Of a DNA stretch of 45,926 bases, positions 25,613 to 33,797 are shown piece by piece. A program made the position numbers and the translations under genes. How positions within the stretch are numbered: the first letter of the stretch is position 1; each line of letters opens with the position of its first letter. The stretch spans positions 1 to 45,926 of the forward strand of contig CAZVBR010000001.1 of NCBI GenBank assembly GCA_964625755.1, in the 5' to 3' direction. The DNA comes from CAZVBR01 sp964625755. GTDB taxonomy: Bacteria > Patescibacteriota > Minisyncoccia > Phycocordibacterales > XYD1-FULL-46-19. Below the pieces are notes generated by a model, which was not told the origin of the DNA, ran no database searches, and saw only the letters and a program-made list of their open reading frames with translations.

Positions 25613-26602
25613 ATGTTCAAAAATGAAGCAAGTGAAAGATATGATGCTCGAAAAAAGAAAGTTTTGAATTCCGTTTTAGTTTTGATCGGGGTTGGGTTTT
25701 TATTGTTACTTGCGGGGTATCAATTGTACTTGGCTTCACCGGGGGAAGAAAAAGCTAAGATGGTTCGGATCCGGTCAGGTATGAATTTAGAAGAGATCAC
25801 CGAACTGTTAGCCGAAGAAGGGGTGGTTAGATCAGCTCGAGTCACCGAGGTTCTGGCTCGATTGCGGGGAGTTGGAACTCAGATAGAAGCCGGGGATTAC
25901 TTTTTCTCGGAACCGATCTCGGCTTGGGAAGTGACTTCCCGTTTATTGGAGAGTGAAAAGGGTATTGATTTGGTAAGGGTAACTTTACCGGAAGGGCTGA
26001 CCGCCAACCAAAAAGCCCATTTGATCAGTTCTCGATTGCCGGAAGTCGATCGGTCGCTTTTGGCCCAAAAGGGGCAAAAATATGAAGGCTATCTGTTTCC
26101 GGATACCTATTATTTCTCGCCGTTTAGTGATGAAGCGGAAATTTTGGAAATAATGCTTGATAATTTTAAAAATCGGATCGAGCCCTTAGAAGAGGAAATA
26201 GAAAGATCAGAGCGCACCTTAGAAGAGATCGTAATTATGGCCTCTATGCTGGAATTAGAAGCTCGGACCACTGAGTCCCGAAGAATGATCTCCGGGCTTC
26301 TTTGGAAGCGACTGGATGACGGAATGTTGTTGCAGGTAGATGCCGTATTTCCTTATATTATCGGGAAGAATACGTTCGAGGTAACTCTGGAAGATCTTCG
26401 GTATGACTCTCCGTATAACACTTACCGCTATCCGGGCTTACCGGCCGGGGCGATTGCCAATCCCGGCTTGGATTCGATTAAGGCTGCCCTTCGACCGATC
26501 GAGTCCCCTTACTGGTATTATTTATCGGATATGGAAGGCAATATGCATTACACGATCACTCACGAAGATCACGTTCGGAATAAGCACAAATATCTTCGTT
26601 AG
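25613..26602 (+). CDS. mltG: Endolytic murein transglycosylase MltG
   Basis: 329 residues, YceG-like family. An N-terminal membrane helix (about 18-40) is followed by a LysM-like subdomain (VRIRSGMNLEEITELLAEEGVV, about 48-70) and the catalytic domain. Landmarks are EGYLFPDTYYF, the catalytic segment MASMLELEA with E214 at the position of E. coli E218, VDAVFPY, and the C-terminal SPYNTYRYPGLPAGAIANPG. It cuts nascent glycan strands at the outer membrane face and sets their length. It starts 12 nt after the preceding gene and is probably co-transcribed. Confidence 0.96.
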   Translation: MFKNEASERYDARKKKVLNSVLVLIGVGFLLLLAGYQLYLASPGEEKAKMVRIRSGMNLEEITELLAEEGVVRSARVTEVLARLRGVGTQIEAGDYFFSEPISAWEVTSRLLESEKGIDLVRVTLPEGLTANQKAHLISSRLPEVDRSLLAQKGQKYEGYLFPDTYYFSPFSDEAEILEIMLDNFKNRIEPLEEEIERSERTLEEIVIMASMLELEARTTESRRMISGLLWKRLDDGMLLQVDAVFPYIIGKNTFEVTLEDLRYDSPYNTYRYPGLPAGAIANPGLDSIKAALRPIESPYWYYLSDMEGNMHYTITHEDHVRNKHKYLR

Positions 26603-26608
26603 CTGAAT

Positions 26609-26637
26609 TTGGTTCCGAGGAGATTTTTTGTTAATAT
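26609..26637 (+). promoter_or_regulatory. Promoter of DnaQ-like gene
   Basis: TTGGTT (26609-26614), 17-nt spacer, TAATAT (26632-26637) with TG+1 upstream. The box ends 8 nt before the ATG, implying a near-leaderless message. Confidence 0.5.
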
Positions 26638-26645
26638 GTTAGCTT

Positions 26646-27197
26646 ATGAAAAAGAATCCTTTGGTGTTTATAGATGTTGAAACTACCGGGTTTGACCCCG
26701 GGCAACACGAGATCATTGAGATCGGGGGAGTGTTGGTAAAACAGGAATTTTCTCCCGGTCAGGGTATGGTTTTTTCGGAGTTGGGTGAATTTGAGTACAA
26801 GATAAAGCCGGAAAAAATCGAGACGGCTGAACCGCAAGCTCTTCAGGTCAATGGTTATAATGAGGTTGAATGGATGTTTGCTCCGGAATTGAAACAGGTA
26901 ATGACGGAAGTGGCGAATAAAACGGCCGGGGCCACTTTGGTTGCTCATAATTTGTGTTTCGATCAGGCTTTTATTTCGGCGGCTTTTTCAAGGTCCGGGG
27001 TAGAGAGTAGGATGCATTACGCAAAGTTGGATACCATCTCTATTGCTTATGCTAAATTGTTGAATGATCAATCAGTTGAAAAGTTTTCCCTTAGAGCTTT
27101 AGCTGACCATTTCGGGATAGAGAATGAAAAAGCTCACACTGCTTTGGCAGATGCCCGAGTAACTTTTGAGGTGTTTAAAAAATTAACAGCGATTTAG
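26646..27197 (+). CDS. DnaQ-like 3'-5' exonuclease (DEDDh family)
   Basis: 183 residues forming a single exonuclease domain. Exo I FIDVETTG has D10 and E12; Exo II is VAHNLCFDQAF; Exo III is the DEDDh form KAHTALADARVTFEVF with the catalytic histidine and aspartate. Possible roles are DNA polymerase III proofreading (epsilon), DNA repair or RNA trimming; the lack of any partner gene nearby leaves this open. It has its own close -10 box and an inverted repeat just downstream. Confidence 0.92.
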   Translation: MKKNPLVFIDVETTGFDPGQHEIIEIGGVLVKQEFSPGQGMVFSELGEFEYKIKPEKIETAEPQALQVNGYNEVEWMFAPELKQVMTEVANKTAGATLVAHNLCFDQAFISAAFSRSGVESRMHYAKLDTISIAYAKLLNDQSVEKFSLRALADHFGIENEKAHTALADARVTFEVFKKLTAI

Positions 27198-27205
27198 GAA
27201 GTTAA

Positions 27206-27228
27206 AAGTGATGGTCATTAAATCACTT
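27206..27228 (+). terminator. Inverted repeat, possible terminator of the DnaQ-like gene
   Basis: AAGTGAT / ATCACTT form a perfect 7-bp stem around a 9-nt loop, starting 8 nt after the stop codon; outer GTT/AAC may also pair. The following sequence is T-rich (CTTTGTGTTTCTT) but without an uninterrupted T-run. Confidence 0.35.
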
Positions 27229-27355
27229 CAACGATCTTTGTGTTTCTTGAAGGTCTCTCTTTGAGCGAGTATTGATTGTTAGGGTGGCGCTTGGCGGATT
27301 TAAGGTTGAATAATTTTTTTGGTAAGTAATGATCTAAAAGGGAAGGCGATTGACT

Positions 27356-28429
27356 ATGATCAAGGGAAGCAAAATGGCAAAAAAAAGAAAGAGAGTATGT
27401 GTCGGTTTGTCCGGAGGCGTTGATTCTTCGGTAACTGCCGCTTTGTTGATCCAGGCCGGGTATGATGTGATCGGTGTTTTTATTCGTGGTTGGGAGCCAC
27501 CGGAGGAAGTCGTGGGCCGGGTGTGTACCTGGCGTGAAGATCGACGAGAGGCTATGAGAGTGGCTTCTTTACTGGGAATCCCTTTTTTTACCTTAGACCT
27601 GTCTTGCCAGTATAAACAAGAAGTGGTTGACAATATGATCGCAGAATATCGATCCGGTCGTACTCCTAATCCGGATGTCTTGTGTAATCAGAAGATCAAA
27701 TTCGGTCATTTTTTGAATTGGTCCAGAGAGGTTGAGGCTGACCTTTTGGCCACCGGGCATTATGCCGAAATAAAGGACGGTAAACTATATCGCGGAGTTG
27801 ACTTCGGCAAAGATCAAAGTTATTGGCTTTGGGCTATCGATCAAAGTGTTTTAAATAATTTAATTTTTCCATTGGGTGAATTAACGAAAGGTCAGGTGAG
27901 AGATTTGGCTCGAAAGTATAACTTGCCGACCGCCGGTAAGCCGGATAGTCAGGGTTTGTGTTTTCTGGGTAAGATAAATGTTCGGGATTTCCTGGCTCAT
28001 TATATTGATATCGAACCCGGGCAGGTAAAGGATGAGTCCGGCCAAGTTATCGGTCATCATCAAGGGGTTTCTTTTTACACTATCGGGCAAAGGCACGGAT
28101 TTCGGTTGAATAGAGCAGATGGTCCTTGGTACGTGATAAAAAAAGATATCTCAAATAATGTTTTGATCGTAAGTCAAAATTTTAAAGACCATAAGGAGGG
28201 TTGTGGCCAGGTGTATTTAAAAGATCTTAACTGGTTTGAAGTACCTGATCCGGAAAAGATCTACGGCGCTCAGGTCAGATATCGTTCCGTTCCGCGTTTG
28301 GGTAAATGGGATCCTTTGTCCGGTAGTTTTATTTTTAATTTCAAGCAACCTGATGTAACTTACGGTCAATCTTTGGTGGTTTACGATGGAGACCGGGTAA
28401 TCGGCGGGGGGATCATGGATGAAAAATAA
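27356..28429 (+). CDS. mnmA: tRNA-specific 2-thiouridylase MnmA
   Basis: Adds sulfur to U34 of tRNA-Lys, -Glu and -Gln. PP-loop GLSGGVDSS near the N-terminus binds ATP. The catalytic cysteine is in NPDVLCNQKIKFG and the second, persulfide-forming cysteine in DSQGLCFLGKINV. GHYAEI, GKDQSYWLWAI and GQRHGF are further family landmarks. The ATG at 27356 was chosen because GGGAAGG lies 9 nt upstream, one of the few Shine-Dalgarno-like sequences in the window; TTG 27350 and ATG 27374 are alternatives. Length (about 357) is normal. alaS follows after 41 nt. Confidence 0.96.
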   Translation: MIKGSKMAKKRKRVCVGLSGGVDSSVTAALLIQAGYDVIGVFIRGWEPPEEVVGRVCTWREDRREAMRVASLLGIPFFTLDLSCQYKQEVVDNMIAEYRSGRTPNPDVLCNQKIKFGHFLNWSREVEADLLATGHYAEIKDGKLYRGVDFGKDQSYWLWAIDQSVLNNLIFPLGELTKGQVRDLARKYNLPTAGKPDSQGLCFLGKINVRDFLAHYIDIEPGQVKDESGQVIGHHQGVSFYTIGQRHGFRLNRADGPWYVIKKDISNNVLIVSQNFKDHKEGCGQVYLKDLNWFEVPDPEKIYGAQVRYRSVPRLGKWDPLSGSFIFNFKQPDVTYGQSLVVYDGDRVIGGGIMDEK

Positions 28430-28458
28430 GTTAGCTTTTTTTTATTTTTAAAATCAGT

Positions 28459-28464
28459 TAAGAT
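28459..28464 (+). promoter_or_regulatory. alaS -10 box (TAAGAT)
   Basis: TAAGAT ends 6 nt before the alaS ATG, in an A/T-only tract; expected transcription start coincides with the start codon. No convincing -35. Same spacing as at other genes in the window. Confidence 0.4.
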
Positions 28465-28470
28465 AAAAAA

Positions 28471-30237
28471 ATGCGATCAAGTGAAATTAAAAAAAGGTTC
28501 TTAAATTTTTTTACAGCTCGAGGTCATGTTGTTTTACCGCCGGTCTCACTGTTGCCTCAGGACGATCCTTCAGTGTTGTTTACCACTGCCGGGATGCAAC
28601 AGTTGACACCGTATTTGATGGGAGAACCTCATCCGGCCGGCCGACGCCTGGTAAATGTGCAAAAATGTTTACGGACGGTTGATATCGATGAAGTGGGTGA
28701 TAAGACCCATAATACTTTTTTTCAGATGCTGGGTAACTGGTCGCTTGGTGACTATTTCAAGAAGGAAGCCATTGCTTGGAGTTATCGGTTTTTGACCTCT
28801 AAGACGGAGGGCTTGGGGTTGGATCCCGATCGTCTTTATGTGACGGTATTTTCCGGCGGGGCTCAGGTTCCGGCCGACACGGAGTCAGCTGGCATTTGGC
28901 AAGATCTCGGGATACCTAATGAACGAATATATTATTTATCCGATAATTGGTGGACTCCGGGTCCGGATGGTCCGGCCGGTCCGGACACGGAAATGTTCTA
29001 CGACCTTACTGATGAGGGTCTGGATCTTAAATCAGTTGAGGAATTTAAAAAGGCGGATGCCAAACAGCAGGTGGTCGAGGTGTGGAACAATGTTTTTATG
29101 GAGTATGAGCAAAAAGGGGGAGTGATAAAAGACAAATTAATCCAACAAAATGTTGATACCGGAGCCGGTTTTGAACGCTTGGTGGCTGTAATGCAGGGCA
29201 AGACAAATGTTTTTGATACCGATCTTTTCCTTCCCTTGCGATCGAAGCTTGGTCAGTTTGTTTCAGTCCGTGATGACCGATCGGAGAGGATAATCGTGGA
29301 TCATATCCGAGCCTCTGTTTTTTTGGTGGCCGACGGAGTCAGGCCTTCCAATACCGAGCAGGGGTATATTTTACGAAGACTTTTACGTCGAGCAATTCGC
29401 TTTGGTTATGGTTTGGGTATTGGGTCTGAGGCGTGGTCTGAATTGATCGAGACAGTAATAAAGCAATACGGTGAGGATTATCCTGAATTACCGGAAGGAA
29501 GAAATGAGATTTTGCGGGTTATTTTAGAAGAGGAAGGTAAATTCCAGGAAACTTTAGCCAAAGGCTTAAAAGAGTTTGAAAAACAAGTTTCCGGAAGTAT
29601 TGATGGGCCGACTGCTTTTAAACTTTTTTCAACCTACGGATTTCCTTGGGAAATGATAAAAGAACTAGCCCATGAGAGAGGGGTGGAAGTGGCACCGGAT
29701 GAAGATTTCCGGGCGGCTTTGGCTGAGCATCAAAAAAAATCCCGAACCGGATCAGAGAAACGTTTTGCCGGGGGGTTGGCGTCCCAGGAGGAGCAGGCCG
29801 TGAAATACCACACCGCCACGCATTTATTGCACCAGGCCTTGATCGATGTTTTGGGAGAGCATGTGACCCAAAAAGGCAGTCATATTACCGGTGAGAGGTT
29901 GAGATTTGATTTTTCTCACTCGGAAAAATTGACCGCGACGGAAAAGGAGGCTCTGGAAAAAAAGGTTAATGAGAAGATCTTGGCTGATCTGCCGGTGAGA
30001 AAAGTAACCCTGTCGCGTCAAGAGGCTGAGGAAACCGGAGCTAAAAGGTTTTTTCAGGAAAAATACGGAGATGAAGTTACAGTTTACTATATAGGCGATT
30101 CTCTGGCTGATGCTTATTCAAAAGAATTTTGTGGCGGTCCGCACGTTGATCGTACCGGGGTGCTGGGTAAGTTCAAGATCGCAAAAGAAGAATCGGTGGC
30201 CGCCGGGATCAGGCGGATCAAGGCAAGGTTGGAATAG
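28471..30237 (+). CDS. alaS: Alanyl-tRNA synthetase, short form without C-Ala domain
   Basis: Charges tRNA-Ala. The N-terminal class II catalytic core is complete (FFTARGHVVLPPVSLLPQDDPSVLFTTAGMQQ, NVQKCLRTVDIDEVG, HNTFFQMLGNWSLGDYFK). The tRNA-recognition domain and an editing domain follow, with metal ligands HTATH (H447, H451) and C554-GGP-H558. The protein stops at 588 residues right after the editing domain, where typical AlaRS (about 870) continues with a coiled coil and C-Ala. The G3-U70 pair it recognises is present in all three tRNA-Ala genes of this window. Short AlaRS forms occur in CPR and organelles, so this is probably natural, not truncation damage. Confidence 0.96.
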   Translation: MRSSEIKKRFLNFFTARGHVVLPPVSLLPQDDPSVLFTTAGMQQLTPYLMGEPHPAGRRLVNVQKCLRTVDIDEVGDKTHNTFFQMLGNWSLGDYFKKEAIAWSYRFLTSKTEGLGLDPDRLYVTVFSGGAQVPADTESAGIWQDLGIPNERIYYLSDNWWTPGPDGPAGPDTEMFYDLTDEGLDLKSVEEFKKADAKQQVVEVWNNVFMEYEQKGGVIKDKLIQQNVDTGAGFERLVAVMQGKTNVFDTDLFLPLRSKLGQFVSVRDDRSERIIVDHIRASVFLVADGVRPSNTEQGYILRRLLRRAIRFGYGLGIGSEAWSELIETVIKQYGEDYPELPEGRNEILRVILEEEGKFQETLAKGLKEFEKQVSGSIDGPTAFKLFSTYGFPWEMIKELAHERGVEVAPDEDFRAALAEHQKKSRTGSEKRFAGGLASQEEQAVKYHTATHLLHQALIDVLGEHVTQKGSHITGERLRFDFSHSEKLTATEKEALEKKVNEKILADLPVRKVTLSRQEAEETGAKRFFQEKYGDEVTVYYIGDSLADAYSKEFCGGPHVDRTGVLGKFKIAKEESVAAGIRRIKARLE

Positions 30238-30249
30238 GACTTTTTGAAG

Positions 30250-30277
30250 TTGAGGCTCGTTTGTGATGTGATATAAT
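30250..30277 (+). promoter_or_regulatory. Promoter of the actin-like ATPase gene
   Basis: TTGAGG (30250-30255), 16-nt spacer, perfect TATAAT (30272-30277) with TG+1 upstream. It ends 8 nt before the ATG. Confidence 0.6.
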
Positions 30278-30285
30278 AAAGTTAA

Positions 30286-31491
30286 ATGAAACTTGACTGG
30301 TTAATATCAAAAAATAAACATCGCGGTCCGTTTGTGGTCATTGATATCGGAAGCGCTAGCGTTGGCGGGGCTTTAATTTATCCGAAAAACAGTTCAGATA
30401 AAACCAGTTTAGTAATGACCGATGCTTGCCGATTTCCGGTCAAACTGGTCAAAGAACTTTCTCTCCAGATCTTCATCAAAAGTTTAAGCGAATCTTTAAA
30501 TAAGGTCGTAAATAAAATTCAGGCTTCGGATAATTACTCCCAACCTCAGGCGGTGTTTGTTTTTTTACCTTCGATTTTTGTTGTCAGTCGAACTAGGGTG
30601 ATAAATCATCAAAGTCCTGGTCGTGATTTTTCGGTGAACAGGAAATTGGTTAAAAAATTGGTCGACGGATCAAAAAAGGAATTTCAAGATAAATGGCCCA
30701 AGTTGTTTCCGGCCGTGATCGATGATCAGACTGTCGAGTTAGATGACACCGTATTAGAGGTTAGGCTTAATGGTTATAAAATAAATAATCCCATCAATAA
30801 ACAAGCAAACCAATTATCGCTTACTCATTATTACAGTTTGACCTCGGAAGCCATAAAGAAAAAGTTTAATGATCAGATGTTGCTTTGGCCTGATAATGCG
30901 ATCGAGTATCATTCTTTTGGTCTGGCGTATTATCGCGTCATGCAGTATTTAAATCCCGAGGAGCAGGATGTGATATTGATGGACGTTACCGGTGAGTTGT
31001 CGGATCTATATCTGGTTCGGGGCGGTCTTTTGCTGAATAATTCATCATTTCCAATAGGTAAGAATTGTATTTTAAGGCGGTTGGCTGAGTGTTTGAATAC
31101 CACCGGGGCTGAGGTTTACTCGACTCTTACTCTTTTCAAGCAAGGTAAATTAGAAAAACGCAGTTATGAAAAGATCGAAAAAGCTCTGGAAGGGGTGAGA
31201 AAAGAGTGGCTTGCGGGTTTGGTGGAAACGCTGGAGATACTCCAGGGTCATTATTTATTGCCGGAAAAATTAATGATCATGGGTGATGATATTGTGTGCC
31301 AGATTTTCACCGATTGGCTTAACCGGGAACCATTAGAAAAATTCACCCTGTCTCACCAATCGATAGAAGCTCAGTATGTTAAACCCCGGTTATTCTCTGA
31401 TCATTATCTATCCGGGTCGCATCGTGATGAAATGCCGACAGAAGATCCGTTTCTATTGACGGCCGGGTTGTTTTGTAAATATTGGATGTGA
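30286..31491 (+). CDS. Actin-fold ATPase, PilM/FtsA-like
   Basis: 401 residues. The N-terminal FVVIDIGSASVGGALI (about 16-31) matches phosphate-1 of the actin/Hsp70/FtsA fold, and VILMDVTGELSDLYLVRGGLLLNNSSFPIG (about 229-258) matches phosphate-2. Between them lies a PilM/FtsA-like subdomain with a long acidic loop. Sequence elsewhere is divergent and I cannot assign it firmly to PilM or FtsA. The baseplate-J-like membrane protein gene lies 54 nt downstream, with its own -10 overlapping this stop codon. A cytoplasmic scaffold role for an envelope-spanning structure is inference. Confidence 0.7.
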   Translation: MKLDWLISKNKHRGPFVVIDIGSASVGGALIYPKNSSDKTSLVMTDACRFPVKLVKELSLQIFIKSLSESLNKVVNKIQASDNYSQPQAVFVFLPSIFVVSRTRVINHQSPGRDFSVNRKLVKKLVDGSKKEFQDKWPKLFPAVIDDQTVELDDTVLEVRLNGYKINNPINKQANQLSLTHYYSLTSEAIKKKFNDQMLLWPDNAIEYHSFGLAYYRVMQYLNPEEQDVILMDVTGELSDLYLVRGGLLLNNSSFPIGKNCILRRLAECLNTTGAEVYSTLTLFKQGKLEKRSYEKIEKALEGVRKEWLAGLVETLEILQGHYLLPEKLMIMGDDIVCQIFTDWLNREPLEKFTLSHQSIEAQYVKPRLFSDHYLSGSHRDEMPTEDPFLLTAGLFCKYWM

Positions 31492-31497
31492 TATAAT
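31468..31497 (+). promoter_or_regulatory. Promoter of baseplate-J-like gene
   Basis: TTGTTT (31468-31473), 18-nt spacer, TATAAT (31492-31497) with TG+1 upstream. The TGA of the extended -10 is the stop codon of the preceding gene. The predicted leader is about 42 nt to the GTG start. Confidence 0.5.
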
Positions 31498-31545
31498 TTG
31501 CAAGTGTTTAGATTATTATTTTGACAGAAATTAATCAATTATTTT

Positions 31546-32856
31546 GTGACTAACGATATAAAATCAAGGCGAAAAAGTTTGCGAGAAGTTTTGCCAAAAG
31601 AAAAATTCGATCAGTCGGCCAGCCGATTCAACAATGACCGTAACGGGAGATCGAATGGCGATAATGGTGGATTAGGGCAAGGGGGGAGACTGGCGGCTAA
31701 GCGGCGCTTTGTGCCTAAAGCCCTGCTCTGGTCTCTGGCGGGATTGTTGGTGATCTTTGGGGCCATCGCGGCCTCTACGGCGTTTGCTCGAATAGAAATT
31801 GACCTGGTCCCCAAGCAAGCGGTTATAAATCTTGAAGATGATCAAAATTGGCAGGCTCAGTCTTCACCGTCAACTCGGGAATTGGAGTTCGGCACGATCA
31901 CCGACAGACTAACTGAAACCCGTCAGGTGGAGGCCAGCGGAGTGGAAAGCGTTAGTCGTCAAGCTCGAGGCGAGGTCACTATTTATAACGAATACTCTCA
32001 AGAGGCGATAACCTTGATCAATCAAACTCGATTTGCCGATCAAGAGGGTCGGGAGTATCGGATCCAGGAAGCTATTTCGTTGCCCGGGTATACCATGGAA
32101 GGGGGAGAGAAAGTCCCTGGAGAATTGACGGTGGAAGTCAGGGCGGATCAGCCCGGAGAAGAGTATAACATCGGGCCGTCTGATTTTGTGGTGCCGGGTT
32201 TGGAGGGAACCCAACAGTACGAGGAAATTTACGCAAAGTCCTCTGAACCTATGTCTGGTGGATTTGTGGGAGAGATAAGTCAGGTTGACGAAGAAGATCA
32301 AGAGAGGGTTTCGAAAGAACTGGAGGAGTCTCTGACCGAACAGGCAAGAACGGGAAACCAAATCGATGTTCCTCCGGGTTATGTCCTTTTTGATGACGCG
32401 ATCATCTTTGATTTTGATTCGGAAGTTTTAACTAATCAGGCTGATCCCGGCCAGGCAAATATTAAAGGCGAGTTAGCGATAAAAGCAGTGATCTTTGATG
32501 AGAATAAGTTGGCAGAGTATCTGGCTCGAGAAGTTGTCCGAGACTATGATGATAGAAGTATTACATTAAAGAATGCAAATGAACTTGGTTTTAATTTGGT
32601 TGATTATTCGCCGAGTTTTAGGCAGTTGGAAAATATTGAGTTTAATTTAAGTGGTCAGGCTCATTTGATCTGGTTAATAGATGAGGATGACCTAAGATCG
32701 GATCTGGCGGGCAGACCGAAATCAGAGGCTAATGACATTATAGAAGAGTATTCAATCGAGCAAAGTCGCATTAGATCAACTCCTTTTTGGTTAAAAACCA
32801 TACCGGATAATTCAGACAAAATAAAGGTTAATATCCATCTGTCAGAGTCGGCTTAA
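31546..32856 (+). CDS. Membrane-anchored protein with baseplate-J-like domain
   Basis: 436 residues from a GTG start. A basic, low-complexity cytoplasmic N-terminus (about 1-60, N/G-rich) precedes one membrane helix (ALLWSLAGLLVIFGAIAAST, about 59-78). A large extracytoplasmic part follows. Residues about 135-225 (ARGEVTIYNEYSQEAITLINQTRF, YRIQEAISLPG, VEVRADQPGEEYNIGPSDFVVPGLEG) resemble phage baseplate J/gp47 and related surface proteins. The C-terminal part is beta-rich without known motifs. It is paired with the actin-like ATPase gene upstream. Function unknown; contractile-injection or pilus-like structures are possibilities, not shown. Confidence 0.7.
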   Translation: MTNDIKSRRKSLREVLPKEKFDQSASRFNNDRNGRSNGDNGGLGQGGRLAAKRRFVPKALLWSLAGLLVIFGAIAASTAFARIEIDLVPKQAVINLEDDQNWQAQSSPSTRELEFGTITDRLTETRQVEASGVESVSRQARGEVTIYNEYSQEAITLINQTRFADQEGREYRIQEAISLPGYTMEGGEKVPGELTVEVRADQPGEEYNIGPSDFVVPGLEGTQQYEEIYAKSSEPMSGGFVGEISQVDEEDQERVSKELEESLTEQARTGNQIDVPPGYVLFDDAIIFDFDSEVLTNQADPGQANIKGELAIKAVIFDENKLAEYLAREVVRDYDDRSITLKNANELGFNLVDYSPSFRQLENIEFNLSGQAHLIWLIDEDDLRSDLAGRPKSEANDIIEEYSIEQSRIRSTPFWLKTIPDNSDKIKVNIHLSESA

Positions 32857-32861
32857 AATCG

Positions 32862-32888
32862 GCCCAAAGTTTGGTCTGGGCGTATTTT
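32862..32888 (+). terminator. Possible intrinsic terminator after baseplate-J-like gene
   Basis: GCCCA / TGGGC (5-bp GC-rich stem, 10-nt loop) begins 5 nt after the stop and is followed by GTATTTT. An alternative fold CCAAA-G-TTTGG overlaps. Moderate support. Confidence 0.4.
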
Positions 32889-32989
32889 CAAGGTTGGTTT
32901 GACTTCTAGTGAAAATAAGTTTATAGTGTCTATAAGTAAGACTAAATGTTCCTTTTTGTTTTGCTTGGTGTGATTACAATTAAATTGAC

Positions 32990-33019
32990 TTGACTAAGTA
33001 TTAGGTATTTTGTTAAGAT
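32990..33019 (+). promoter_or_regulatory. Ribosomal protein operon promoter
   Basis: TTGACT (32990-32995), 18-nt spacer, TAAGAT (33014-33019) with TG+1 upstream. It would give a ~12-nt leader before infA. A further TACAAT (32975-32980) may serve a second start. This is the only promoter visible before the nine-gene operon. Confidence 0.55.
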
Positions 33020-33037
33020 TAAAAACAGCGTGTCAAA

Positions 33038-33277
33038 ATGAATAGAGGCGAAAGTGGCGAGAATCCATTAAATGAAAAAGATGGTGGGTTGGTTTCTGGT
33101 GTCGTAATTGAAGCTTTACCGAATACTCTGTTTAGAGTTAAGTTGGATGACACTGAAATACTGGCTTATTTGGCCGGAAAAATGAGATTACACCGAATTA
33201 AAGTTTTGGTGGGTGATAAGGTGAAAGTAAAACTTGACCCATACGGAGGAAAGGGTCGAATTGTTCGAAGACTGTAA
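33038..33277 (+). CDS. infA: Translation initiation factor IF-1
   Basis: 79 residues, an S1/OB-fold protein that binds the ribosomal A site during initiation. Landmarks: SGVVIEALPNTLFRVKLDDTEILAYLAGKMR, HRIKVLVGDKVKVKLDPYGGKGRIVRRL. The first ~15 residues (acidic, glycine-rich) extend beyond the usual start of the family (about 72 residues). It is first in the infA-rpmJ-rpsM-rpsK-rpsD-rpoA-rplQ operon, as in most bacteria. Confidence 0.97.
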   Translation: MNRGESGENPLNEKDGGLVSGVVIEALPNTLFRVKLDDTEILAYLAGKMRLHRIKVLVGDKVKVKLDPYGGKGRIVRRL

Positions 33278-33290
33278 CAATGAATTTATT

Positions 33291-33407
33291 ATGAAAGTAA
33301 AATCAACGATCAAAAAACGCTGTCCTCAGTGTAAAATGATAAAAAGACAAGGACGATTATATATTATTTGTAAAAGTAAGCCTCGTCATAAACAAAAACA
33401 GGCTTAA
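33291..33407 (+). CDS. rpmJ: 50S ribosomal protein L36
   Basis: A 38-residue protein, MKVKSTIKKRC then PQC and a final ICKSKPRHKQKQA. It carries the zinc-binding CxxC...C...H pattern of the C+ form of L36. It lies in its standard place between infA and rpsM, 13 nt after infA and 6 nt before rpsM. Confidence 0.97.
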   Translation: MKVKSTIKKRCPQCKMIKRQGRLYIICKSKPRHKQKQA

Positions 33408-33413
33408 AATTTT

Positions 33414-33794
33414 ATGCGTATAGCAGGTATTACAATTCCAGAAAATAAAAAGCTATTTGTAGGTTTAACCATCGTGTATGGTTTGGGCCAGTCAAAATCC
33501 CGAAAAATTTTAGAGCAAGCCGGGATAGAACCAGAGAGTAAGCCGAAAGATCTAACAGAAGAGCAAGAGAATAAATTACGTGAATTAGTTGAAGGAGAGA
33601 GGATCGAAGGAGATCTCAAGCGTTGGGTGGCCGGAAATATTAAGAGACTAAGAGAAATAAAATCTTATCGCGGTTGGCGTCATATTAAGGGTCTGCCGGG
33701 TCGAGGTCAGAGAACAAAGACCAATTCCAGAACTAGAAGAGGTAATGTTCGAAAGACCATGGGTTCGGGTAAGCGAAAAGTTGAAAAGAAATAA
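33414..33794 (+). CDS. rpsM: 30S ribosomal protein S13
   Basis: 126 residues. MRIAGITIPENKKLFVGLTIVYGLGQSKSRKIL is the classic N-terminus; the helix-two-turn-helix body and the basic tail (GLPGRGQRTKTNSRTRRGNVRKTMGSGKRK) that contacts the P-site tRNA are complete. It bridges to the 50S subunit. rpsK follows after 3 nt, so the genes are tightly coupled. Confidence 0.98.
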   Translation: MRIAGITIPENKKLFVGLTIVYGLGQSKSRKILEQAGIEPESKPKDLTEEQENKLRELVEGERIEGDLKRWVAGNIKRLREIKSYRGWRHIKGLPGRGQRTKTNSRTRRGNVRKTMGSGKRKVEKK

Positions 33795-33797
33795 TAT

